A DNA stretch of 64,000 nt from Mycolicibacterium peregrinum. GTDB lineage: Bacteria; Actinomycetota; Actinomycetes; Mycobacteriales; Mycobacteriaceae. Where the stretch lies: the NCBI RefSeq assembly GCF_001665785.1, contig NZ_LZSO01000013.1:1-64000 (forward strand), in the 5' to 3' direction. The position numbers were made by a program, and so were the translations under genes. The notes under the pieces were generated by a model, which was given only the letters and a program-made list of their open reading frames with translations, did not search any database and was not told the DNA's origin. Of this stretch, positions 28,173-39,429 are shown in pieces. The stretch's first letter is position 1; each line of letters begins with the position of its first letter.

Positions 28173-28946
28173 TCACAGCGGCGTCACGTAGGCGGAGCTG
28201 ATGCCGCCGTCGACCAGGAACGTCGAGCCGGTGATGAACGACGAGTCGTCACTGGCCAGGAACGCCACCGCGGCGGCCAACTCCTCCGGTTCGGCGAAAC
28301 GACCCAGCGGTATGTGCACCAACCGCCGCGCGGCGCGCTCGGGATCCTTGGCGAAGAGCTCCTGCAGGAGTGGCGTGTTGACCGGGCCGGGGCACAGCGC
28401 GTTGACCCGGATGCCCTGCCGGGCGTACTGCACGCCGAGCTCGCGTGACATCGCCAGCACGCCGCCCTTGGACGCGGTGTAGGAGATCTGGGAGGTGGCC
28501 GAACCCATCACCGCGACGAACGACGCGGTGTTGATGATCGAGCCCTTGCCCGCGGGCACCATGTGACGCAGCGCTGCCCGGCACGACAGGTACACCGATT
28601 TCAGGTTGATGTCCTGCACCCGCTGCCAGGCCGGGAGCTCGGTGGTCTCGATGAGGTCGTCTTCGGGCGGTGAGATCCCGGCGTTGTTGAACGCGATGTC
28701 GACCGCGCCGAATGTCGCTGCCGCAGTGTCGAAGAGGTTGTCGACGGCATCCTGATCGGACACGTCGACCCGGACGAACAATCCGTCGAGTTCTTCGGCG
28801 GCGGCCTCTCCGGTGGCGGGGTCGATGTCGCCCACCACGATCGTGGCCCCCTCTGCGCGCAATCGCCGGCCGGTGGCCAGGCCGATGCCGCTGGCACCCC
28901 CGGTGATGACGGCGACCTTGCCGGCCAGACGTTGGGTCAGATCCAT
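28173..28946 (-). CDS. Short-chain dehydrogenase/reductase (Rv2857c-like)
   Basis: A 257-residue classical SDR with all landmarks. These are the cofactor loop VITGGASGIGLATG, NNAG, the catalytic Ser region GSIINTASFVAVMG, the Tyr/Lys motif SYTASKGG and the PGPVNTPL turn. An aspartate after the second strand (VVGDID) favours NAD(H). It probably oxidises an alcohol or amino-alcohol intermediate of the pathway encoded by the neighbouring aldehyde dehydrogenase and GlnA4 genes. The aldC stop (TAG) directly abuts its ATG, so translation is coupled. The substrate is inferred only from context. Confidence 0.88.
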   Translation of the reverse strand: MDLTQRLAGKVAVITGGASGIGLATGRRLRAEGATIVVGDIDPATGEAAAEELDGLFVRVDVSDQDAVDNLFDTAAATFGAVDIAFNNAGISPPEDDLIETTELPAWQRVQDINLKSVYLSCRAALRHMVPAGKGSIINTASFVAVMGSATSQISYTASKGGVLAMSRELGVQYARQGIRVNALCPGPVNTPLLQELFAKDPERAARRLVHIPLGRFAEPEELAAAVAFLASDDSSFITGSTFLVDGGISSAYVTPL

Positions 28947-30311
28947 CTACAGCTCCTCTACTGCGAAAAAGACGTTCTTGGTCTCGGTGAAGGACAGCGG
29001 TGCGTCAGGCCCCAACTCGCGCCCGAGCCCGGACTGCTTGAAGCCACCGAACGGAGTGTTGTAGCGCACCGAAGAATGCGAATTGACACTGAGATTGCCC
29101 GATTCCACGGCCCGCGCCACCCGCATCGCGCGCGACAGGTTGTCGGTCCAGATGGAGCCCGACAAACCGTAAGGCGTGTCGTTGGCCAGTGCGATGGCGT
29201 CGGCCTCGTCCTCGAACGGCAGCACGGTCACCACGGGGCCGAAGATCTCGTCGGTCACGGTGCGGTCGGTGCGCTGCGGCGTCAACACCGTTGGCGGGAA
29301 CCAGAACCCGGGCCCCTCGGGCGCGGAACCCCGGAATGCGACCGGCGCGCCGTCGGGCACGTAGGACGCCACCGACTCCCAGTGCGGACGGGACACCAAC
29401 GGCCCCATCTCGGTGTCGTGCACCGTGGGGTCTCCGACGACGACGCCCTTGACGGCCGGCTCCAGCATCTCCATGAACCGGTCGTAGACGCTGCGCTGCA
29501 CCAGGATCCGGCTGCGCGCACAGCAGTCCTGTCCCGCATTGTCGAACACCCCGTACGGTGCGGTGGCCGCAGCCTTCTCCAGATCGCAGTCGTCAAACAC
29601 GATGTTCGCGCTCTTACCACCCAGCTCCAGGGTCACCCGTTTGACCTGGGCCGCCGCTCCGGCCATCACCCGCATCCCCACCTCGGTGGATCCGGTGAAC
29701 ACGACCTTGCGGACGCCTGGATGGGTGACGAACCGCTCTCCCACCACCGAACCCTTGCCGGGCAGCACCTGAAAGAGCCCCGCCGGCAAACCAGATTCGA
29801 TGGCGAGTTCCCCCAGCCGGATGGTGGTGAGCGGGGTCCACTCGGCGGGCTTGAGCACCACCGCGTTGCCGGCCGCCAGCGCCGGGGCGAAGCCCCATGC
29901 GGCGATGGTCATCGGGAAGTTCCACGGCGTGATGACCCCGACGACACCGAGAGGCTCGTTGAACGTGACGTCCAGGCCACCGGTCACCGGGATCTGCTTG
30001 CCGCTCAGCCGTTCCGGAGTGGCCGAGTAGAACTGCAGGACATCCCGGACGTGGCCGGCCTCCCATTCGGCCTGACCGATCGGATGCCCCGAATTGGCCA
30101 CCTCGAGAGCCGCCAGCTCGTCGATGTGCGAGTCGACCACGGCGGCGAACGCACGCAAGCCAGCCGCCCGCTCGGCCGGAGCCAGCCGGGCCCAGTTCCG
30201 CTGCGCCGCGGCCGCACGCGCCACCGCGTCGTCGACAGCGGACACGTCGAGGAGGTCGACGGTGGTCAACAGCTCCTCGGTGGCCGGATTGATGACCTGA
30301 CTGAATGTCAT
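28947..30311 (-). CDS. aldC: Aldehyde dehydrogenase AldC
   Basis: A 454-residue NAD(P)-dependent aldehyde dehydrogenase. The general-base Glu lies in VTLELGGKSANIVF, the nucleophile in DNAGQDCCARSRILV, and the substrate-channel segment in GVITPWNFPMTIAAWGFAPA. Family relatives include gamma-glutamyl-gamma-aminobutyraldehyde dehydrogenase (PuuC) and betaine aldehyde dehydrogenases. Given GlnA4 and a gamma-glutamyl hydrolase upstream, oxidation of a gamma-glutamylated aminoaldehyde is the best inference. The ATG overlaps the upstream stop by four bases and the stop abuts the SDR start. M. tuberculosis equivalent: Rv2858c. Confidence 0.92.
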   Translation of the reverse strand: MTFSQVINPATEELLTTVDLLDVSAVDDAVARAAAAQRNWARLAPAERAAGLRAFAAVVDSHIDELAALEVANSGHPIGQAEWEAGHVRDVLQFYSATPERLSGKQIPVTGGLDVTFNEPLGVVGVITPWNFPMTIAAWGFAPALAAGNAVVLKPAEWTPLTTIRLGELAIESGLPAGLFQVLPGKGSVVGERFVTHPGVRKVVFTGSTEVGMRVMAGAAAQVKRVTLELGGKSANIVFDDCDLEKAAATAPYGVFDNAGQDCCARSRILVQRSVYDRFMEMLEPAVKGVVVGDPTVHDTEMGPLVSRPHWESVASYVPDGAPVAFRGSAPEGPGFWFPPTVLTPQRTDRTVTDEIFGPVVTVLPFEDEADAIALANDTPYGLSGSIWTDNLSRAMRVARAVESGNLSVNSHSSVRYNTPFGGFKQSGLGRELGPDAPLSFTETKNVFFAVEEL

Positions 30312-31066
30312 GAGACCCTTTCTGTTGCATAGGTTCCGGCCGCATCGACCAGGGCGGCGAACAGTCTCAGGTCATCGAGAGTCTCCTCCGGATGCCATTG
30401 CACGCCGACCACGAAAGCCTCGCCGGGCAACTCAACCGCCTCGATCACCCCGTCAGCATCCCGGGCGCTGACCACCAGGCCGTCACCGAGCAGGTCGATG
30501 GCCTGATGGTGATAGCACTGTGCATCGGAGGAATCGCCGATCAGGGCCGCCAGTCGGGTGTTCGGCACGGTGCGTACCGTCGAGGTGCCGAACACCGCAT
30601 TGCCCTTCTGGTGATGGGTGCTCCCTATGACATCGGGCAGATGCTGGTGCAGCGTGCCGCCCAGCGCGGCGTTGAGAACCTGCGCCCCACGGCACACGCC
30701 GAGCACCGGAGTGCCGTGCTGCAAGGCACTTTCCAGCAGAGCGAACTCCCACGCGTCACGCCCGCTGTCCGGTTCGTTGGTGGCCGGGTGCGGTTGCTGC
30801 CCGTAGCGGGCCGGGTCGACGTCGGGGCCGCCGGTGATCACCAGACCGTCGAGGCGGTCGAGTACGCGGTCGGCGATGTCGCGGTCCACCGACTGCGGCG
30901 GTAACAGCAGCGCGATGCCACCGGCACGGGTGACACCCTCGAAGTAGATCTGCGGCAGGAAACTGGCACGAACGTCCCAAACCCCTGTCTGCGCCTGCTG
31001 CAGGTACGTCGTCATCCCGATGACCGGGCCTGAACGTCTGCTCGCGCTGAAGTCAGAGCCGTTCAA
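30308..31066 (-). CDS. Gamma-glutamyl-amide hydrolase (class I glutaminase-like, PuuD/Rv2859c type)
   Basis: A 252-residue peptidase C26 / class I glutamine-amidotransferase-like hydrolase. The nucleophile is in VLGVCRGAQVLNAALGG and the His-Glu pair is in GVQWHPEE. VITGGPDVDPARYGQ is typical of PuuD, which releases glutamate from gamma-glutamyl-GABA. The start is uncertain. TTG at 31066 overlaps glnA4, while the next start (ATG 31015) would remove part of the first strand (VIGMTTYL). The segment SASRRS near the N-terminus is encoded by a half copy of the REP-like element. It lies between glnA4 and aldC with overlaps on both sides. Confidence 0.87.
   Translation of the reverse strand: MNGSDFSASRRSGPVIGMTTYLQQAQTGVWDVRASFLPQIYFEGVTRAGGIALLLPPQSVDRDIADRVLDRLDGLVITGGPDVDPARYGQQPHPATNEPDSGRDAWEFALLESALQHGTPVLGVCRGAQVLNAALGGTLHQHLPDVIGSTHHQKGNAVFGTSTVRTVPNTRLAALIGDSSDAQCYHHQAIDLLGDGLVVSARDADGVIEAVELPGEAFVVGVQWHPEETLDDLRLFAALVDAAGTYATERVS
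31034..31049. repeat. Half copy of the REP-like element inside a coding start
   Basis: ACGTCTGCTCGCGCTG here is identical over 16 bases to the right arm and flank of copy 1 (10323-10338). No partner arm is present. The bases are translated on the minus strand near the N-terminus of the gamma-glutamyl hydrolase. Confidence 0.6.
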
Positions 31067-32420
31067 AGCCGCGGACCCTTTCCCAGTCGGTCACCGTGGA
31101 ATTGAACGCCGCCAATTCGACGCGCGCGTTGTTGAGGTAGTGCTCGACGACGTCGTCCCCGAATGCCGTGCGCGCCACCTCGGATTTCTCGAACAACTCA
31201 GCCGCCTCGGCCAACGTGGTCGGCAACCGTTGCGCCCCACTGGCATAGGCATTGCCCGGCAGCGGGTCGGCCAGTTCCAGCTCGCGTTCGATGCCGTACA
31301 GACCGCCCGCGATCAGGGCCGACACGGCCAGGTACTGGTTGACGTCACCTCCGGGCGCCCGGCATTCCACCCGCATACCCGGCCCGTGGCCGACCACCCG
31401 CAATGCGCAGGTCCGGTTGTCCATACCCCAGGCGATGGCGGTGGGCGCGAAACTGCCGTCGGCAAACCTCTTGTAGGAGTTGATGTTCGGGGCGTAGAAC
31501 AGCGTCATCTCGCGCAGCGTGGCCAGTTGACCGGCGATGAAGCTGCGGAACATCGACGACATTCCCTGCGGATCGGACTCGTCGGCGAACACGGGAGACC
31601 CGTCCTCGCCGCGGAGCGAGACGTGGATGTGACAGCTGTTGCCTTCGCGCTCATCGAATTTCGCCATGAACGTCAGGCTCTTTCCGTGCTGGTCGGCGAT
31701 CTCCTTGGCACCGTTCTTGTAGATGGTGTGGTTGTCGCAGGTGTTGCGGGCATGGTCGTAGCGGAACGCGATCTCCTGCTGACCGAGGTTGCACTCCCCC
31801 TTGACGCCCTCGCAGTACAACCCGGCGCCCTCCATGCCGAGGCGAATGTCGCGCAGCAGCGGTTCCATCCGGGTGGACGCCATCATGGCGTAGTCGACGT
31901 TGTAGTCGCTGGCCGGCGTCAGGCCCCGGTAGCCCGCCGCCCACGCCTCGCGGAAAGTGTTGTCGAACACCATGAATTCGAGCTCGGTCCCCACGTACGG
32001 CACGAGTTCGCGCTCGGCCAGGCGGTCGATCTGCCGGTCGAGGATGCTGCGGGGTGCCTGTTCGACAGGGCGACCGTCGAGCCACGACAGGTCCGCCATC
32101 ACCAGCGCGGTGCCGGGCAGCCACGGGATCAACCGCAAGGTGCTGAAGTCGGCTGTCATCACCATGTCGCCGTAGCCGGTTTCCCAGCTCGACATCGAGT
32201 AGCCGCCCACAGTGTTCATGTCGACGTCGACCGCGAGCAGGTAGTTGCAGCATTCCGCGCCGTGGGCGGCGACCTCCTCGACGAACAACCGGCCCGAAAC
32301 CCGCTTGCCCGTCAGCCGGCCCTGCATATCGCAGAAGGCGACGATCACGGTGTCGATCTCACCCGCCGCCACCATTTGCTCCAGGTCGGCTCGTGCCAGC
32401 ATGCCGGGGTTCTGGCTCAT
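31053..32420 (-). CDS. glnA4: Glutamine synthetase-like gamma-glutamyl-amine ligase GlnA4
   Basis: A 455-residue glutamine-synthetase-fold ligase. GS features are present: ELEFMVFDNTFREAW, ANINSYKR-like NINSYKRFADGSFAPTAIAW, NRTCALRVVGHGPGMRVECR and PGGDVNQYLAVSALIAGG. This subgroup (GlnA4, PuuA-like) generally does not make glutamine but attaches glutamate to amines. In Streptomyces coelicolor GlnA4 is a gamma-glutamyl-ethanolamide synthetase. Which amine is used here is not visible. ATG at 32420 follows a strong AGGAGGG site; a longer frame to 32507 would cross the operator region. It heads the leftward catabolic operon. Confidence 0.92.
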   Translation of the reverse strand: MSQNPGMLARADLEQMVAAGEIDTVIVAFCDMQGRLTGKRVSGRLFVEEVAAHGAECCNYLLAVDVDMNTVGGYSMSSWETGYGDMVMTADFSTLRLIPWLPGTALVMADLSWLDGRPVEQAPRSILDRQIDRLAERELVPYVGTELEFMVFDNTFREAWAAGYRGLTPASDYNVDYAMMASTRMEPLLRDIRLGMEGAGLYCEGVKGECNLGQQEIAFRYDHARNTCDNHTIYKNGAKEIADQHGKSLTFMAKFDEREGNSCHIHVSLRGEDGSPVFADESDPQGMSSMFRSFIAGQLATLREMTLFYAPNINSYKRFADGSFAPTAIAWGMDNRTCALRVVGHGPGMRVECRAPGGDVNQYLAVSALIAGGLYGIERELELADPLPGNAYASGAQRLPTTLAEAAELFEKSEVARTAFGDDVVEHYLNNARVELAAFNSTVTDWERVRGFERL

Positions 32421-32489
32421 TGCGCACCCTCCTGCCCGTGTGGGACTTGCCGGCAAACCTGACGTCCAGCCGACCATTGTCTCGCCGAT

Positions 32490-32530
32490 GACGTGACGAT
32501 CGTGCACCGAATTAGCACGATTGTCACGTC
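32490..32530. promoter_or_regulatory. Long palindromic operator between glnA4 and the permease
   Basis: Arms GACGTGACGATCGTGC (32490-32505) and GCACGATTGTCACGTC (32515-32530) match in 15 of 16 positions across a 9-base AT-rich spacer. It lies in the 189-base gap between divergent glnA4 (start 32420) and the permease (start 32610). The most likely binder is the GntR regulator of the cluster, controlling both directions. The arm length may mean two dimers. Confidence 0.72.
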
Positions 32531-32609
32531 AAAAGGTAGGACAACAGACCAATAAAGTTCTATGGTCCGTTTGGCAGACCGCCTACCGCCCGGCACACGA
32601 GGAGCCGCC

Positions 32610-34199
32610 ATGCCCGAGGGGCACGAAGAACTCACCGAACAACTCACGGACGACGAACAACATCTCGCCAAACTCGGTTACGCCCAGGAACTGCAGCGGT
32701 CCTGGTCAGGATTCTCCAACTTCGCCATCTCGTTCTCGATCATCTCGATCCTCGCCGGTTGCTTCACGTCGTTCGGATTGGGGTGGAACAACGGCGGTCC
32801 GGCCGCCATCGCCTGGGGCTGGCCGATCGTCTCGGTCTTCATCCTGATCATCGGATTCTGTCTGGCCGAACTGGTCTCCGCCTACCCCACCTCCGGTGGA
32901 ATCTATTGGTGGGCTTCCAAACTCGGCGGGCCCAAGGCCGGCTTCTACACAGGCTGGCTCAACCTGATCGGCCTGATCGCGATCCTGGCATCGGTGTCCT
33001 ACGGCAGCGCGACCTTCCTGGACCTCACCCTGGGCACGTTCAGCGAATCCTGGCTGGCCGGCTACAGCCTGACCCGGGTGTTCATCATGTTCCTGATCAT
33101 CTTGGCGATCTCGGCCGTGATCAACATCTTCTCGTCACACCTGCTGGCCGTCATCAACAATGTCTCGGTGTGGTGGCACGTTGCCGGCGCCACCGCGGTG
33201 ATCGCCATCCTGTGGCTGCTCCCCGACCAGCACGCAAGTGTCTCTGACGTTTTCGCGAAGACCATCAACAATTCTGGGATCTTCTCCGGCTCGACGTCCG
33301 GTTGGGGCTTCCTGCTGTTCGTGCTGCCGATCTCGGCGATCCTCACGCAATACACGATCACCGGATACGACGCGTCGGCTCACCTGTCCGAAGAGACCAA
33401 GAGCGCGGCAAATGCCGCCGCGAAGGGCATCTGGCAGTCCATCTTCTACTCGGCGATCGGCGGCTGGATCCTGTTGCTGTCGTTCCTGTTCGCCGTGCAG
33501 AACTCCGACGAGGTATCGGCCAATGGTGGCGCGGTCGCAACGATCTTCACCCAGGCGCTGGGATCCAAGTGGGCCGGCGTCGTGCTGCTGATCGCCACTG
33601 CGGGTCAGCTGTTCTGCACCACTGCCTGCCAGACCAGTGCCTCGCGCATGCTGTTCGCCTTCAGCCGCGACCGCGCGGTCCCGGGTCACCAGCTGTGGTC
33701 GAAGGTCAGTGCCAGCCGCGTGCCCGCCAACGCCGTCATCATCACCGCGGTGGTCGCGGCCATCATCACCTTGCCCGCCATCGTGCCGGTGAAGATTCCG
33801 GTCAACGGCGTGGACGTCCCCTCCCCGGTCGCGTTCTACGCGGTCGTCTCGATCGGCGTGGTGGGCCTGTACCTGTGCTTCGCGGTCCCGATCTATTACC
33901 GGTGGAAGGCCGGCGACTCCTTCGAGCAGGGCAAGTGGAACGTCGGCAACAGGTACAAGTGGATGGCACCGGTGGCGATCGTCGAGATCGTCGTCACCGC
34001 GATCATCGCCATGTTCCCCACCTCGCTCGGTGGCATGCCGTGGGACCCGAGCTTCCAGTGGAAGTTCGTGAACTACACGCCGCTACTGGTGGGCAGCGTG
34101 CTGATACTCCTGTTCATCTACTGGCACGCCTCGGTGAAGCACTGGTTCACCGGTCCGATCAAGCAGGTGGACACCGCCAGCACGCCCGTCTCCGGTTGA
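32610..34199 (+). CDS. APC-superfamily amine/amino-acid permease
   Basis: A 529-residue membrane transporter of the amino acid-polyamine-organocation superfamily, close to the ACT/GABA-permease type, with about twelve hydrophobic segments. Signature regions are SNFAISFSIISILAGCFTSF, SAYPTSGGIYWWASKLGGPK in TM3, and TITGYDASAHLSEETKSA before TM7. ATG at 32610 has GAGGAG just upstream; an in-frame ATG at 32562 is less likely. It is divergent from glnA4 and shares its operator, so it probably imports the amine that GlnA4 glutamylates. Its stop abuts the convergent helicase stop in a TGATCA palindrome. Confidence 0.88.
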   Translation: MPEGHEELTEQLTDDEQHLAKLGYAQELQRSWSGFSNFAISFSIISILAGCFTSFGLGWNNGGPAAIAWGWPIVSVFILIIGFCLAELVSAYPTSGGIYWWASKLGGPKAGFYTGWLNLIGLIAILASVSYGSATFLDLTLGTFSESWLAGYSLTRVFIMFLIILAISAVINIFSSHLLAVINNVSVWWHVAGATAVIAILWLLPDQHASVSDVFAKTINNSGIFSGSTSGWGFLLFVLPISAILTQYTITGYDASAHLSEETKSAANAAAKGIWQSIFYSAIGGWILLLSFLFAVQNSDEVSANGGAVATIFTQALGSKWAGVVLLIATAGQLFCTTACQTSASRMLFAFSRDRAVPGHQLWSKVSASRVPANAVIITAVVAAIITLPAIVPVKIPVNGVDVPSPVAFYAVVSIGVVGLYLCFAVPIYYRWKAGDSFEQGKWNVGNRYKWMAPVAIVEIVVTAIIAMFPTSLGGMPWDPSFQWKFVNYTPLLVGSVLILLFIYWHASVKHWFTGPIKQVDTASTPVSG

Positions 34200-37526
<3,327 letters not shown>

Positions 37527-37623
37527 GCGAGGAGAATAGGGCCACCGTCCGACATGTTCTGGTCACACCCCCGACACACCGCGGGTAGCGCACCGACGCA
37601 AGATCCTGTGTAGGGTCGAACTG

Positions 37624-39429
37624 ATGTGTGGAGCCGCCGGGGAGGTGCGTCTCGATGGCCGGACACCGGATATTTCAGCGGTGTCGGCCATGGCAGACGC
37701 GATGGCACCCAGGGGTCCGGACGCGGCCGGTGTGTGGTCGCAAGGCCGGGTCGCGCTGGGTCACCGCCGCCTGAAAATCATTGACCTGACCGAAGCGGGC
37801 GCCCAGCCCATGGTCGATCCCGAATTGGGATTGACCGTTTGCTGGAACGGCTGCATCTACAACTACCAGGAGCTGCGCCGGGAACTGTCCGGGCACGGTT
37901 ACCGCTTCTTCTCGCACAGCGATACCGAGGTGTTGCTCAAGGCCTATCACCACTGGGGCGACCGGTTCGTCGAGCACCTGATGGGGATGTTCGCGTTCGC
38001 GATCGTCGAACGGGACACCGGCCGGGTGCTGCTCGGCCGGGACCGGCTGGGCATCAAGCCGCTGTACATCACCGAGGACAACCACCGGATCCGGTTCGCC
38101 TCGTCCCTGCCTGCGCTGCTGGCCGGCGGCGGCGTCGACACCCGGATCGACCCGATCGCACTGCACCACTACCTCACCTTCCACTCAGTGGTGCCGCCTC
38201 CGCTGACGATCCTGCAGGGCATCAAGAAGGTGCCGCCCGCGTCGGTAGTCGCGATCGAGCCCGACGGCAGCCGGCACACCACCGTCTACTGGTCGCCGGA
38301 CTTCAGCCGGCACGCCGACCGGGCCGACTGGTCGGAAAAGGATTGGGAGGACGCGGTACTGGAGTCACTGCGGCGCGCTGTCGAGCGACGTCTGGTGGCC
38401 GACGTACCCGTCGGGTGCCTGCTGTCCGGCGGGGTCGATTCTTCTCTGATCGTCGGTCTGCTCGCCGAGGCCGGCCAACACGGTCTGTCCACCTTCTCGA
38501 TCGGGTTCGAGTCCGTGGGCGGCGTGGCCGGCGACGAGTTCAAGTACTCCGACATCATCGCCGAGCATTTCGAAACCGATCATCACCAGATCCGGATCGA
38601 CACCGACCGCATGCTGCCCGCGCTCGACGGAGCGATCGGCGCGATGAGCGAACCGATGGTCAGCCATGACTGCGTAGCCTTCTACCTGCTCAGCCAGGAG
38701 GTGGCCAAGCACGTCAAGGTGGTGCAGTCCGGGCAGGGCGCCGACGAGGTCTTCGCCGGTTACCACTGGTACCCGCCGATGGCCGAGCCGGGCGCGGCCA
38801 GCTTGGACGGTTCGGTGGCCAGCTACCGCGGCGCCTTCTTCGACCGGGACAGCACCGGAGTGGGCGCACTGATCAGCGACGGATACCGCGCCGACGGCGA
38901 CCCCAGCGGGGTATTCGTGACCGATCACTTCGCTGCGGCGGGCGCCGAGACCGGTGTGGACCGGGCGTTGCGGCTCGATACGACCGTGATGCTGGTCGAC
39001 GATCCGGTCAAGCGCGTGGACAACATGACCATGGCGTGGGGTCTGGAAGGCCGCGTTCCGTTCCTCGACCACGAGCTTGTCGAGTTGGCCGCTACCTGCC
39101 CGCCGGACCTGAAGACCGCGTACGGCGGCAAGGGTGTGCTCAAACAGGCTGCACGCCGGGTGATTCCGGCAGCTGTGATCGATCGCCCCAAGGGGTACTT
39201 CCCGGTCCCGGCCCTGACCCACCTCGAGGGGCCGTACCTGGACATGGTCCGCGACGCGCTGTATGCGCCGGAGGCCAAGGAACGCGGCCTGTTCCGTCCC
39301 GAGGCCGTCGACCGGCTGTTGGCCGACCCGAACGGCAGGCTGACTCCTCTGCGTGGCAACGAGTTATGGCAGATCGCGCTGCTCGAGTTGTGGCTGCAGC
39401 GCCACGGTGTGACGGGAGCCGCCGCATGA
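37624..39429 (+). CDS. N-acetylglutaminylglutamine amidotransferase (asparagine-synthase family)
   Basis: A 601-residue AsnB-type amidotransferase. The N-terminal glutaminase domain starts with catalytic Cys2 (MCGAAGEVRLDG) and has GHRRLKIIDLTEAGAQPM. The synthetase domain has the PP-loop GCLLSGGVDSSLIVGLLAEA. The sequence pairs with the GNAT/ATP-grasp protein next door, which marks it as the family (TIGR03104) that amidates N-acetylglutaminylglutamine to give the osmoprotectant dipeptide NAGGN. The stop overlaps the next gene by four bases. General asparagine synthetase is the less likely alternative because of this partner. Confidence 0.87.
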   Translation: MCGAAGEVRLDGRTPDISAVSAMADAMAPRGPDAAGVWSQGRVALGHRRLKIIDLTEAGAQPMVDPELGLTVCWNGCIYNYQELRRELSGHGYRFFSHSDTEVLLKAYHHWGDRFVEHLMGMFAFAIVERDTGRVLLGRDRLGIKPLYITEDNHRIRFASSLPALLAGGGVDTRIDPIALHHYLTFHSVVPPPLTILQGIKKVPPASVVAIEPDGSRHTTVYWSPDFSRHADRADWSEKDWEDAVLESLRRAVERRLVADVPVGCLLSGGVDSSLIVGLLAEAGQHGLSTFSIGFESVGGVAGDEFKYSDIIAEHFETDHHQIRIDTDRMLPALDGAIGAMSEPMVSHDCVAFYLLSQEVAKHVKVVQSGQGADEVFAGYHWYPPMAEPGAASLDGSVASYRGAFFDRDSTGVGALISDGYRADGDPSGVFVTDHFAAAGAETGVDRALRLDTTVMLVDDPVKRVDNMTMAWGLEGRVPFLDHELVELAATCPPDLKTAYGGKGVLKQAARRVIPAAVIDRPKGYFPVPALTHLEGPYLDMVRDALYAPEAKERGLFRPEAVDRLLADPNGRLTPLRGNELWQIALLELWLQRHGVTGAAA

